The notes: generated from the sequence alone by a model not told the origin. 64,000 bases of DNA from Arenicola marina (GCA_964019135.1 OZ025249.1:35725759-35789758); one strand, 5' to 3'. Positions 41,701-56,700 are shown, counted from the first letter of the stretch. Numbers and translations: made by a program.

Positions 41701-44700
41701 GGGGCAAGAACAAGGGGTCGGAGCACTGGTCGATGTGCTGGTCACCGTGCTACGAGTGGCACTGTCCGAACACGGCGTGTCACTGACACCTGAAAATGAA
41801 AAAGGGCCATGACTGATACCTATGGTAATAATTTTGTCGTATTGTTGGCCACAATTTGAGTCACCAGACACAACGCAGGTCATATGAAAATGTCTTCGTT
41901 CTGTTAGCACAGGCTTAATTCAAATGCGCTGGTAAATATCATTTTCAACTGGTAGGCATCTTGTAGTTTGAGAAGGACAGCCATGTTGTAGATTCGTTGT
42001 ATCTCCCGAATAATCAGAGACATGTTTTCAGTGCATTATCTAGTAGGTCAGAGGACAAGGTGTAACTTGTCTGAATATTTGTTTTAGAGTGGTCTTGAAA
42101 ATGACACATGTTTTCAGTGCATTATCTAGAATGTCAAAGAAAAAAGTGTAACTTGTCTGACTATTGTTTTAGAGTGGTGTTGATCATGACACATGTTTTC
42201 AGTGCATTATCTAGTAGGTCAGAGGACAAGGTGTAACTTGTCTGACTATTGTTTTAGAGTGGTCTTGATAATGACACATGTTTTCAGTGCATTATCTAGT
42301 AGGTCAGAGGACAAGGTGTAACTTGTCTAACTATTGTTTTAGAGTGGTCTTGATAATGACACATGTTTTCAGTGCATTATCTAGTAGGTCAGAGGGCAAG
42401 GTGTAACTTGTCTGACTATTGTTTTAGAGTGTTCTTGATAATGATACATGTTTTCAGTGCATTATCTAGTAGGTCAGAGAACAAGGTGTAACTTGTCTGA
42501 CTATTGTTTTAGAGTGGTCTTGATAATGACACATGATTTCAGTGCATTAGCTAGTAGGTCAGAGGACAAGGTGTAACTTGTCTGACTATTGTTTTAGAAT
42601 GTTCTTGATAATGATACATGTTTTCAGTGCATTATCTAGTAGGTCAGAGAACAAGGTGTAACTTGTTTGACTATTGTTTTAGAGTGGTCTTGATAATGAC
42701 ACATGTTTTCAGTTCATTATCTAGTAGGTCAGAGGACAAGGTGTAACTTGTCTGACTATTGTTTTAGAGTGGTCTTGATAATGATACATGTTTTCTGTGC
42801 ATTATCTAGTAGGTCAGAGGACAAGGTGTAACTTGTCTGACTATTGTTTTAGACTGGTCGTATGACTCCAATGATAACGCCTTTGGCAACCTCCCTTTAA
42901 CTTGATATTAGTTTTTAAAGAAAAACAAATATCCCATTTACGGGAGGTACATCAAAGGTTGAGATACCATGAATCTCTTGAACTGCGAAGCGCCAACCAC
43001 TTTTATAAACTTGCGATCCTCTGCACGCACAAGTCTGTCTTTGTAGGTAGATATAATGCAACGGTTAAGAATTTAGACAGTAACCTGGAGCAAAAAAGAT
43101 AGCTCCATACAAAATGAAAGAGATCGAGGTTGAAGAGTTTAACGCTTTAATGATTATTTTTTATGTGTTGATGGGCTGTAACTACGTGAGTCGAAAGCCG
43201 AAGGGGTCGGTAAGACTAAATCTTGACTATCTGGTCCTACTCAAAGTGTGACTGTCTCCAATTTACATACGACAACGATGAAGTGATAATAAAAGAACAC
43301 TAAATCTTGTAGAAAGCAACCTATTCAGCAATGTCCGCATTAGACATTCACCTCTACTAGGCATTTCGGGTTATAATGTAAGTGATTGGAGTATCTCAGT
43401 TCCAGTCAAACTGACACGGTGAAACCTTTGTAGATCTTTCATTTGTCAGCTTGATTATTCGGGGTCTGGAAGAGGGGTCCAGTTTCGAATGTCGATTTTC
43501 CCGACGTTCCCTGTCGTTTCTCTTATATCGGTGTTGGAATCAGCGGTTTTTATGCTGGTCTTGCTGGTGTTGAAGTTGGTAATTATGCAATTGGGCTGAC
43601 ACAATTTACGAAGTAGAAATTTGCTCAATGCGGAACGTTGCACAACATGCATGCCCTCATATATTACCGATGGGCCTACATTCAACACTACATTCGCCAC
43701 TATATTGCGGTGTTGGACACCCGTTCAGTTAACGGGGAAGAAAATTGTAGCCGTATGGGCAGTGCCCATGAGAGAATATAGTCTAAAGATACGCTTCCTA
43801 AACAAACAAAAAGTTATAGTTACGAATTCGCATTTTTTATTTTAATCTCAAAAACCCCTATTGTCGCCCCTAAGTCTACTTTCGGTGAGCGCAGACCTTT
43901 AATTTCTCCTATAAACCAATCAGGATTATGGATACGCGAGTCATTACGTCACGGGAGCGAGCGATGGCGTACATGTGCATGTAAATACAGGCCAGCAGAT
44001 ACGGAGAGGTTTCTAGTTCTGTGATGAATTCACCTGTGGAACGTGCATATGTGGTTTTGTAAATAAACTCTGGAAAAGAATAGGGGGCGTCCCTGATCAA
44101 ATAATGTATTTTGCAGCCGTGAACTGTTTAACATGTTTAATGCCTTCGTCATTGACCGCACTGAGCAACGAGCTTCGCAGTGTCGACTGACTAATCATCT
44201 ACACTTACGTTCGGAACATTAAACTAATGACTGGGTTGCGGTGGGTTGAGGATGGTGTTTTGGGGGTGGGGGGGGGGGGGGGGGCGAGGGTAGGTGCTGA
44301 GCCGAGGAATTCACCGATTGAAAGGTCAGACTGTTTCACTTGCGAGACGTACGCCTTACATAGGTAAATGTTAGCGCCACAAAGATACCCATGTTACTCG
44401 ATCCAGCCAGTACGATTAATTGTGATAATATAAGCAGCTAATACGATTGACAGCCGGTGAGTTGTTTTTAAACTCACGAGTGAAATAATAGACGGGCTGC
44501 AACAGCTAGCGGGCGGGCGAGGTGGGAAAAATCGGCCAGTTACCGTGACGTCATCATCAACTGCAATACGCTACCTCTATGACAGGGGCAGCGGTTAGCG
44601 TTCAATCGGTGACTACTCCGTTATCAGATTCATAACAAAATATGTTCTCCTGGGGATAAATTCCTTTGGTTTCATATCGAATAAAAAATCATTCATCGCT

Positions 44701-47700
44701 GGTCGTGGATGGTTTCCCTTTAACATTGGACTTGACAAATAAATGATACTCGTACACGGGTAGACACAAGTAGGCTGGCGGTCAAAGTTATATATAATGG
44801 ATGCGATGGACAGCTGTTGGGTTGGTGATGTTCAGTGCTCATGGTAGTGAGCGAGATTGATTGAAGTGTTTCATAGGTCATAGCACATCAATTTTGGTCG
44901 GTTCGCATTAATTTCAGAAAGCAATTAAATGTTCAACGGCAAGTCAGATCCAGACTATAAAGCGTGGAATATGGTTACACTGATTCTAAGAAAACCGATT
45001 TTCGAGATAGGGCAGCGGAGAACTAACCCTCTTTGACATACTTAGGGGTCTGGGAGGGCTAAATGGCGATACGCGACACGGGCATGCATATTTGAAAAAT
45101 CTACATTCGATATTGACACCTAAATTCCGACACTGAGGATCTTAAAAAGCGACATCGACACATATCTTTGAAAAAATGTAACACTGAACTTACCTAAAAG
45201 TGACACGGAGGGTTGTGAAATATCAACATTCAACACTGAACACCGGACCCCTATACTTATGGGGATTAATGTGGAAGTCCGTTGTTTTGATCCCCTTTTT
45301 GATCCAGGACAGTGACCCTTTGTGGGAGTCCGTTGTTTTGATCCCCTTTTTGATCCAGGACAGTGACCCTTTGTGGGAGCCCGTGTTGAATCATGAGATA
45401 CCTACGGGTGTGTTTATTCCATGTACACATCAAATACGACGCAGAGGAAGAAGTGAATCTTGATCCGCATGAACTACTTTAAGGTTGCCCGGTTACAAAA
45501 CACGACTACCCCCCCCCCCACCCCCCACCCTTCTTGGGAGCTTGAGCATACACTGCAAAACTCGGGCTTTTCAGCGAAATACATTGGAAAGCGACATTTT
45601 GTAGATGCAACCCAGAGGCAGATCCAAGGGGGGGGGGGTTGTTAAAGGGGATGTTAAGGACTTAAAATGGAAAACATGTCCACCCTGCCCCCCCACCCTC
45701 TCGGTTGTAAAAAAATGATGGACCTCCGCGGTCATTTTCAGCGCCCCCCCACCCCGTCGCAGTTTTCATAGACAGTCCCCCTCACCCCGGTCGCAACCCC
45801 CCCCCCTTTTCCAAAATCCTAGATCCGCCCCTGTTCGATAGACAGAACATTAAAATAAACAATAATTATAAACGAACTTTCTGCCCGATTAATTACCGTT
45901 TGTTTTTCATCGCCTGAATGCATAAAAAAATATGCGATAGTGATAATATACACTCACTACTTGCGCTTAGTAAATACATCTCTCTGGTAGATACCTACGA
46001 GTGTGTTTATTTCATGTACACATCAAATACGACGCAGAAGAAGTGAATCTTGATCCGCATGAACTACTTTAAGGTTGCCCGGTTACAAAAATCGTCTATC
46101 GACTTGACATGTCGGCCCCTGGCGTTTCGCGACCGAGACCAGTGTTAAAGTGCGACTCAGTGCTAATGTTTCTTGCGACAAGACTTACGTTTGAAGAGTT
46201 TTTTTCCACAAACTTGACGCATGCATTTTCCTGAATAGGTCACAATATTCATCATATCTGCATCATTCAGAAACTAAACTGGACATTGGATTAACATTAA
46301 ACTATTTTGTTTGAGGCACAGACGGTACATGACTTTAAATATTTGACGCCGTCTCGCTCTGTTGCCGCGTTCTCTTGTCGTCCCACAGCGTTGTGCTAAA
46401 CACTGTATGTATAGCGCCGCCCCATAGAGTCAAAGACCTTCGGCATGTCGCCACCCCATAGAGTCAGAGACCTTCGGCATGTCGGCACCCCATAGAGTCA
46501 AAGACCTTCGGCATGTCGCCACCCCATAGAGTCAAAGACCTTCGGCATGTCGCCACCCCATAGAGTCAAAGACCTTCGGCATGTCGCCACCCCATAGAGT
46601 CAAAGACCTTCGGCATGTCGCCGCCCCATAGAGTCAAAGACCTTCGGCATGTCGCCACCCCATAGAGTCAAAGACCTTCGGCATGCCGATACCCCATAGA
46701 GTCAAAGACCTTCGGCATGCCGCCACCCCATAGAGTCAAAGACCTTCGCCATGCCGCCACCCCATAGAGTTACAGACCTTCGGCATGCCCCCACCCCATA
46801 GAGTCAAAGACCTTCGGCATGCCGCCACCCCATAGAGTCAAAGACCTTCGGCATGCCGCCACCCCATAGAGTCAAGGATCTTCGGCATGACGCCACCCCA
46901 TAGAGTTACAGACCTTCGGCATGACGCCCCCCCGTATAGAGTCAACGACCTTCGGCATGCCTCCACCCCATAGAGTCAAAGACCTTCGGCATGCCGCCAC
47001 CCCATAGAGTTAAAGACCTTCGGCATGCCGCCACCCCGTAGAGTCACAGACCTTCGGCATGCCGCCACCCCCTAGTCAAAGACCTTCGGCATGCCGCCAC
47101 CCCATAGGGTCACAGACCTTCGGCATGCCGCCACCCCCTAGTCAAAGACCTTCGGCATGCCGCCACCCCATAGAGTCAAAGACCTTCGCCATGCCGCCAC
47201 CCCATAGAGTCAAAGACCTTCGGCATGCCGCCACCCCATAGAGTCAAAGACCTTCGCCATGCCGCCACCCAATAGAGTCACAGACCTTCGGCATGCCGCC
47301 ACCCCATAGAGTCAAAGACCTTCGGCATGCCGCCACCCCATAGAGTCACAGACCTTCGGCATGCCGCCACCCCATAGAGTCAAAGACCTTCGGCATTCCA
47401 CGCCATAGAGTCAGAGATCTTCGGCATGCCCCCCACCCCATAGAGTCAAGGACCTTCGGCATGCCGCCACCCCATAGAGTCAAAGACCTTCGGCATGCCG
47501 CCACCCCATAGAGTCAAAGACCTTCGGCATGCCGCCACCCCATAGAGTTACAGACCTTCGGCATGACGCCACCCCATAGAGTCAAAGACCTTCGCCATGC
47601 CGCCACCCCATAGAGTCACAGACCTTCGGCATGCCGCCACCCCATAGAGTCACAGACCTTCGGCATGCCGCCACCCCATAGAGTCACAGATCTTCGGCAT

Positions 47701-50700
47701 GCCACGTCATAGAGTCACAGACCTTCGGCATGCCCCCCACCCCATAGAGTCAAAGACCTTCGACATGCCGCCACCCCATAGAGTCAAAGACCTTCGCCAT
47801 GCCGCCACCCCATAGAGTCAAAGACCTTCGGCATGCCGCCACCCCCTAGTCAAAGACCTTCGGCATGCCGCCACCCCATAGAGTCAAAGACCTTCGGCAT
47901 GCCGCCACCCCCTAGTCAAAGACCTTCGGCATGCCGCCAACCCATAGAGTCACAGACCTTCGCCATGCCGCCACCCCATAGAGTCACAGACCTTCGGCAT
48001 GCCGCCACCCCATAGAGTCACAGACCTTCGCCATGCCGCCACCCCATAGTCACAGACCTTCGGCATGCCGCCACCCCATAGAGTCAAAGACCTTCGCCAT
48101 GCCGCCACCCCATAGTCACAGACCTTCGGCATGCCGCCACCCCATAGAGTCAAAGACCTTCGGCATGCCGCCACCCCATAGAGTCACAGACCTTCGCCAT
48201 GCCGCCACCCCATAGTCACAGACCTTCGGCATGCCGCCACCCCATAGAGTCAAAGACCTTCGGCATGCCGCCACCCCATAGAGTCAAAGACCTTCGGCAT
48301 GCCGCCACCCCATAGAGTCAAAGACCTTCGCCATGCCGCCACGCCATAGTGTCACAGACCTTCGGCATGTCGCCACCCCATAGAGTCACAGACCTTTAGC
48401 ATGCCGCCACCCCATAGAGTCAAAGACCTTCGGCATGCCGCCACCCCATAGAGTCAAAGACCTTCGGCGTGCAGCCACCCCATAGAGTCAAAGACCTTCG
48501 CCATGCCGCCACGCCATAGAGTCTCAGACCTTCGGCATGCAGCCACTCCATAGAGTCAAAGACCTTCGCCATGCCGCCACCCCATAGAGTCACAGACCTT
48601 CGGCATGCCGCCACCCCATAGAGTCAAAGATCTTCGGCATGCCGCCACCCCATAGTCACAGACCTTCGGCATGTCGCCACCCCATAGAGTCAAAGACCTT
48701 CGGCATGTCGCCGCCCCATAGAGTCAAAGACCTTCGGCATGTCGCCACCCCATAGAGTCAAAGACCTTCGGCATGTCGATACCCCATAGAGTCAAAGACC
48801 TTCGGCATGCCGCCACCCCCTAGTCAAAGACCTTCGGCATGCCGCCACCCCATAGAGTCAAAGACCTTCGGCATGCCGCCACCCCATAGAGTCAAAGACC
48901 TTCGGCATGCCGCCACCCCATAGAGTCAAGGACCTTCGGCATGACGCCACCCCATAGAGATACAGACCTTCGGCATGACGCCACCCCATAGAGTCAAAGA
49001 CCTTCGGCATGCCTCCACCCCATAGAGTCAAAGACCTTCGGCATGCCGCCACCCCATAGAGTTAAAGACCTTCGGCATGCCGCCACCCCGTAGAGTCACA
49101 GACCTTCGGCATGCCGCCACCCCCTAGTCAAAGACCTTCGGCATGCCGCCACCCCATAGAGTCAAAGACCTTCGGCATGCCGCCACCCCATAGAGTCAAG
49201 GACCTTCGGCATGACGCCACCCCATAGAGTTACAGACCTTCGGCATGACGCCACCCCATAGAGTCAAAGACCTTCGGCATGCCTCCACCCTATAGAGTCA
49301 AAGACCTTCGGCATGCCGCCACCCCATAGAGTTAAAGACCTTCGGCATGCCGCCACCCCGTAGAGTCACAGACCTTCGGCATGCCGCCACCCCCTAGTCA
49401 AAGACCTTCGGCATGCCGCCACCCCATAGGGTCACAGACCTTCGGCATGCCGCCACCCCCTAGTCAAAGACCTTCGGCATGCCGCCACCCCATAGAGTCA
49501 AAGACCTTCGCCATGCCGCCACCCCATAGAGTCAAAGACCTTCGGCATGCCGCCACCCCATAGAGTCAAAGACCTTCGCCATGCCGCCACCCCATAGAGT
49601 CACAGACCTTCGGCATGCCGCCACCCCATAGAGTCAAAGACCTTCGGCATGCCGCCACCCCATAGAGTCACAGACCTTCGGCATGCCGCCACCCCATAGA
49701 GTCAAAGACCTTCGGCATGCCACGCCATAGAGTCACAGATCTTCGGCATGCCCCCCACCCCATAGAGTCAAGGACCTTCGGCATGCCGCCACCCCATAGA
49801 GTCAAAGACCTTCGGCATGCCGCCACCCCATAGAGTCAAAGACCTTCGGCATGCCGCCACCCCATAGAGTTACAGACCTTCGGCATGACGCCACCCCATA
49901 GAGTCAAAGACCTTCGCCATGCCGCCACCCCATAGAGTCACAGACCTTCGGCATGCCGCCACCCCATAGAGTCAAAGACCTTCGCCATGCCGCCACCCCA
50001 TAGAGTCACAGACCTTCGGCATGCCCCCCACCCCATAGAGTCAAGGACCTTCGGCATGCCGCCACCCCATAGAGTCAAAGACCTTCGCCATGCCGCCACC
50101 CCATAGAGTCACAGATCTTCGGCATGCCACGCCATAGAGTCACAGATCTTCGGCATGCCCCCCACCCCATAGAGTCAAGGACCTTCGGCATGCCGCCACC
50201 CCCTAGTCAAAGACCTTCGGCATGCCGCCACCCCATAGAGTCAAAGACCTTCGGCATGCCGCCACCCCATAGAGTCAAAGACCTTCGGCATGCCGCCACC
50301 CCATAGAGTCAAGGACCTTCGGCATGACGCCACCCCATAGAGTTACAGACCTTCGGCATGACGCCACCCCATAGAGTCAAAGACCTTCGGCATGCCGCCA
50401 CCCCATAGAGTCAAAGACCTTCGGCATGTCGCCACCCCATAGAGTCAAAGACCTTCGGCATGCCTCCACCCCATAGAGTCAAAGACCTTCGGCATGCCGC
50501 CACCCCATAGAGTTAAAGACCTTCGGCATGCCGCCACCCCGTAGAGTCACAGACCTTCGGCATGCCGCCACCCCCTAGTCAAAGACCTTCGGCATGCCGC
50601 CACCCCATAGGGTCACAGACCTTCGGCATGCCGCCACCCCCTAGTCAAAGACCTTCGGCATGCCGCCACCCCATAGAGTCAAAGACCTTCGCCATGCCGC

Positions 50701-53700
50701 CACCCCATAGAGTCAAAGACCTTCGGCATGCCGCCACCCCATAGAGTCAAAGACCTTCGCCATGCCGCCACCCCATAGAGTCACAGACCTTCGGCATGCC
50801 GCCACCCCATAGAGTCAAAGACCTTCGGCATGCCGCCACCCCATAGAGTCACAGACCTTCGGCATGCCGCCACCCCATAGAGTCAAAGACCTTCGGCATG
50901 CCACGCCATAGAGTCACAGATCTTCGGCATGCCCCCCACCCCATAGAGTCAAGGACCTTCGGCATGCCGCCACCCCATAGAGTCAAAGACCTTCGGCATG
51001 CCGCCACCCCATAGAGTCAAAGACCTTCGGCATGCCGCCACCCCATAGAGTTACAGACCTTCGGCATGACGCCACCCCATAGAGTCCAAGACCTTCGCCA
51101 TGCCGCCACCCCATAGAGTCACAGACCTTCGGCATGCCGCCACCCCATAGAGTCAAAGACCTTCGCCATGCCGCCACCCCATAGAGTCACAGACCTTCGG
51201 CATGCCGCCACCCCATAGAGTCAAAGATCTTCGGCATGCCGCCACCCCATAGTCACAGACCTTCGGCATGTCGCCACCCCATAGAGTCAAAGACCTTCGG
51301 CATGTCGCCACCCCATAGAGTCAAAGACCTTCGGCATGTCGCCGCCCCATAGAGTCAAAGACCTTCGGCATGTCGCCACCCCATAGAGTCAAAGACCTTC
51401 GGCATGTCGATACCCCATAGAGTCAAAGACCTTCGGCATGCCGCCACCCCCTAGTCAAAGACCTTCGGCATGCCGCCACCCCATAGAGTCAAAGACCTTC
51501 GGCATGCCGCCACCCCATAGAGTCAAAGACCTTCGGCATGCCGCCACCCCATAGAGTCAAAGACCTTCGGCATGCCGCCACCCCATAGAGTCAAAGACCT
51601 TCGGCATGCCGCCACCCCATAGAGTCAAGGACCTTCGGCATGACGCCACCCCATAGAGATACAGACCTTCGGCATGACGCCACCCCATAGAGTCAAAGAC
51701 CTTCGGCATGCCTCCACCCCATAGAGTCAAAGGCCTTCGGCATGCCGCCACCCCATAGAGTTAAAGACCTTCGGCATGCCGCCACCCCGTAGAGTCACAG
51801 ACCTTCGGCATGCCGCCACCCCCTAGTCAAAGACCTTCGGCATGCCGCCACCCCATAGAGTCAAAGACCTTCGGCATGCCGCCACCCCATAGAGTCAAGG
51901 ACCTTCGGCATGACGCCACCCCATAGAGTTACAGACCTTCGGCATGACGCCACCCCATAGAGTCAAAGACCTTCGGCATGCCTCCACCCTATAGAGTCAA
52001 AGACCTTCGGCATGCCGCCACCCCATAGAGTTAAAGACCTTCGGCATGCCGCCACCCCGTAGAGTCACAGACCTTCGGCATGCCGCCACCCCCTAGTCAA
52101 AGTCCTTCGGCATGCCGCCACCCCATAGGCTCACAGACCTTCGGCATGCCGCCACCCCCTAGTCAAAGACCTTCGGCATGCCGCCACCCCATAGAGTCAA
52201 AGACCTTCGCCATGCCGCCACCCCATAGAGTCAAAGACCTTCGGCATGCCGCCACCCCATAGAGTCAAAGACCTTCGCCATGCCGCCACCCCATAGAGTC
52301 ACAGACCTTCGGCATGCCGCCACCCCATAGAGTCAAAGACCTTCGGCATGCCGCCACCCCATAGAGTCACAGACCTTCGGCATGCCGCCACCCCATAGAG
52401 TCAAAGACCTTCGGCATGCCACGCCATAGAGTCACAGATCTTCGGCATGCCCCCCACCCCATAGAGTCAAGGACCTTCGGCATGCCGCCACCCCATAGAG
52501 TCAAAGACCTTCGGCATGCCGCCACCCCATAGAGACAAAGACCTTCGGCATGCCGCCACCCCATAGAGTTACAGACCTTCGGCATGACGCCACCCCATAG
52601 AGTCAAAGACCTTCGCCATGCCGCCACCCCATAGAGTCACAGACCTTCGGCATGCCGCCACCCCATAGAGTCACAGACCTTCGGCATGCCGCCACCCCAT
52701 AGAGTCACAGACCTTCGGCATGCCCCCCACCCCATAGAGTCAAGGACCTTCGGCATGCCGCCACCCCATAGAGTCAAAGACCTTCGCCATGCCGCCACCC
52801 CATAGAGTCACAGATCTTCGGCATGCCACGCCATAGAGTCACAGATCTTCGGCATGCCCCCCACCCCATAGAGTCAAGGACCTTCGGCATGCCGCCACCC
52901 CCTAGTCAAAGACCTTCGGCATGCCGCCACCCCATAGAGTCAAAGACCTTCGGCATGCCACCACCCCATAGAGTCAAAGACCTTCGGCATGCCGCCACCC
53001 CATAGAGTCAAGGACCTTCGGCATGACGCCACCCCATAGAGTTACAGACCTTCGGCATGACGCCACCCCATAGAGTCAAAGACCTTCGGCATGCCTCCAC
53101 CCCATAGAGTCAAAGACCTTCGGCATGCCGCCACCCCATAGAGTTAAAGACCTTCGGCATGCCGCCACCCCGTAGAGTCACAGACCTTCGGCATGCCGCC
53201 ACCCCCTAGTCAAAGACCTTCGGCATGCCGCCACCCCATAGGGTCACAGACCTTCGGCATGCCGCCACCCCCTAGTCAAAGACCTTCGGCATGCCGCCAC
53301 CCCATAGAGTCAAAGACCTTCGCCATGCCGCCACCCCATAGAGTCAAAGACCTTCGGCATGCCGCCACCCCATAGAGTCAAAGACCTTTGCCATGCCGCC
53401 ACCCCATAGAGTCACAGACCTTCGGCATGCCGCCACCCCATAGAGTCAAAGACCTTCGGCATGCCGCCACCCCATAGAGTCACAGACCTTCGGCATGCCG
53501 CCACCCCATAGAGTCAAAGACCTTCGGCATGCCACGCCATAGAGTCACAGATCTTCGGCATGCCCCCCACCCCATAGAGTCAAGGACCTTCGGCATGCCG
53601 CCACCCCATAGAGTCAAAGACCTTCGGCATGCCGCCACCCCATAGAGTCAAAGACCTTCGGCATGCCGCCACCCCATAGAGTTACAGACCTTCGGCATGA

Positions 53701-56700
53701 CGCCACCCCATAGAGTCCAAGACCTTCGCCATGCCGCCACCCCATAGAGTCACAGACCTTCGGCATGCCGCCACCCCATAGAGTCAAAGACCTTCGCCAT
53801 GCCGCCACCCCATAGAGTCACAGACCTTCGGCATGCCGCCACCCCATAGAGTCAAAGACCTTCGGCATGCCGCCACCCCATAGAGTCACAGATCTTCGGC
53901 ATGCCACGCCATAGAGTCACAGATCTTCGGCATGCCGCCACCCCATAGAGTCAAAGACCTTCGGCATGCCGCCACCCCATAGAGTCACAGACCTTCGGCA
54001 TGCCGCCACCCCATAGAGTCAAAGACCTTCGGCATGCCACGCCATAGAGTCACAGATCTTCGGCATGCCCCCCACCCCATAGAGTCAAGGACCTTCGGCA
54101 TGCCGCCACCCCATAGAGTCAAAGACCTTCGGCATGCCGCCACCCCATAGAGACAAAGACCTTCGGCATGCCGCCACCCCATAGAGTTACAGACCTTCGG
54201 CATGACGCCACCCCATAGAGTCAAAGACCTTCGCCATGCCGCCACCCCATAGAGTCACAGACCTTCGGCATGCCGCCACCCCATAGAGTCAAAGACCTTC
54301 GCCATGCCGCCACCCCATAGAGTCACAGACCTTCGGCATGCCCCCCACCCCATAGAGTCAAGGACCTTCGGCATGCCGCCACCCCATAGAGTCAAAGACC
54401 TTCGCCATGCCGCCACCCCATAGAGTCACAGATCTTCGGCATGCCACGCCATAGAGTCACAGATCTTCGGCATGCCCCCCACCCCATAGAGTCAAGGACC
54501 TTCGGCATGCCGCCACCCCCTAGTCAAAGACCTTCGGCATGCCGCCACCCCATAGAGTCAAAGACCTTCGGCATGCCACCACCCCATAGAGTCAAAGACC
54601 TTCGGCATGCCGCCACCCCATAGAGTCAAGGACCTTCGGCATGACGCCACCCCATAGAGTTACAGACCTTCGGCATGACGCCACCCCATAGAGTCAAAGA
54701 CCTTCGGCATGCCTCCACCCCATAGAGTCAAAGACCTTCGGCATGCCGCCACCCCATAGAGTTAAAGACCTTCGGCATGCCGCCACCCCGTAGAGTCACA
54801 GACCTTCGGCATGCCGCCACCCCCTAGTCAAAGACCTTCGGCATGCCGCCACCCCATAGGGTCACAGACCTTCGGCATGCCGCCACCCCCTAGTCAAAGA
54901 CCTTCGGCATGCCGCCACCCCATAGAGTCAAAGACCTTCGCCATGCCGCCACCCCATAGAGTCAAAGACCTTCGGCATGCCGCCACCCCATAGAGTCAAA
55001 GACCTTTGCCATGCCGCCACCCCATAGAGTCACAGACCTTCGGCATGCCGCCACCCCATAGAGTCAAAGACCTTCGGCATGCCGCCACCCCATAGAGTCA
55101 CAGACCTTCGGCATGCCGCCACCCCATAGAGTCAAAGACCTTCGGCATGCCACGCCATAGAGTCACAGATCTTCGGCATGCCCCCCACCCCATAGAGTCA
55201 AGGACCTTCGGCATGCCGCCACCCCATAGAGTCAAAGACCTTCGGCATGCCGCCACCCCATAGAGTCAAAGACCTTCGGCATGCCGCCACCCCATAGAGT
55301 TACAGACCTTCGGCATGACGCCACCCCATAGAGTCCAAGACCTTCGCCATGCCGCCACCCCATAGAGTCACAGACCTTCGGCATGCCGCCACCCCATAGA
55401 GTCAAAGACCTTCGCCATGCCGCCACCCCATAGAGTCACAGACCTTCGGCATGCCGCCACCCCATAGAGTCAAAGACCTTCGGCATGCCGCCACCCCATA
55501 GAGTCACAGATCTTCGGCATGCCACGCCATAGAGTCACAGATCTTCGGCATGCCCCCCACCCCATAGAGTCAAGGACCTTCGGCATGCCGCCACCCCCTA
55601 GTCAAAGACCTTCGCCATGCCGCCACCCCATAGAGTCACAGACCTTCGGCATGCCGCCACCCCATAGAGTCACAGACCTTCGGCATGCCGCCACCCCATA
55701 GAGTCACAGACCTTCGGCATGCCGCCACCCCCTAGTCAAAGACCTTCGGCATGCCGCCACCCCATAGTCACAGACCTTCGGCATGCCGCCACCCCATAGA
55801 GTCAAAGACCTTCGGCATGCTGCCACCCCATAGAGTCACAGACCTTTGGCATGCTGCCACCCCATAGTCACAGACCTTTAGCATGCCGCCACCCCATAGA
55901 GTCACAGACCTTTGGCATGCTGCCACCCCATAGTCACAGACCTTTAGCATGCCGCCACCCCATAGAGTCAAAGACCTTCGGCATGCTGCCACCCCATAGA
56001 GTCAAAGACCTTCGGCATGCCGCCACCCCATAGAGTCAAAGACCTTCGCCATGCCGCCACCCCATAGAGTCAAAGACCTTCGGCATGCCGCCATCCCATA
56101 GTCACAGACCTTTAGCATGCCGCCACCCTATAGGGTCAAAGACCTTCGGCCTGCCGCCACCCCCCCACCCTCATAGAGTCAAAGACCTTCGGCATGCCGC
56201 CCAATAAGACCCAGATATCACGACTTTTGACACACAAGCATGTGAATCTCCGAGTTAAAACAGAGTATAACATTTCAAGTTGAAACATGAAGCCATTATG
56301 TACACAGCCGGTATATGTAAACTCCTGCTAGGCACGAGAATGCATCTATTGTACTCGTCGGATATTTTTACAACACGGTGTCAGTGGGGTGCTTTTTTTC
56401 GCCAACTACGTGCCGTGCGAGAATGGACCCCACCGTTACATTGTTACTGAATATATATGTTATTCTTGACTTGTTTGTATGCACGGTTCACGTGGTGGTA
56501 GTTCATTCGTACATATATAATGCACTGACACCACACGAAGCATAGTTTGCCGCATCTCGTGAATCTCGTATTCTGCAAACTTTAAGGCAGATACAGACTT
56601 AAATTGATAGAACGTACATCGAGGGTAGACTTCGTCACAGCTAAATCACAACGATATGGCAGCCAGGCTTGCAATGATGAGGTTGAAGAGGAAAACCCGA

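Noticed and set aside
1-41789. Six separate tandem aminopeptidase genes
   Set aside because: No first exons with signal or anchor sequence, no stops at domain ends and no polyadenylation regions between units; junction exons join the domains in frame.
41513-41812. Plus-strand Gly/Val/Leu-rich open frame
   Set aside because: It is the antisense shadow of the Ser/Thr/Pro stalk repeat.
46415-56203. Many 60-86-residue open frames on both strands (MPPPPSQRP..., [14 protein letters not shown]...)
   Set aside because: They arise from the 34-bp repeat, end regularly at the tag in the unit, and shift frame with each unit. There are no start contexts or splice signals, so they are not genes.
46415-56203. 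CRISPR-like periodic repeat
   Set aside because: Units are contiguous without unique spacers, and the window is eukaryotic.
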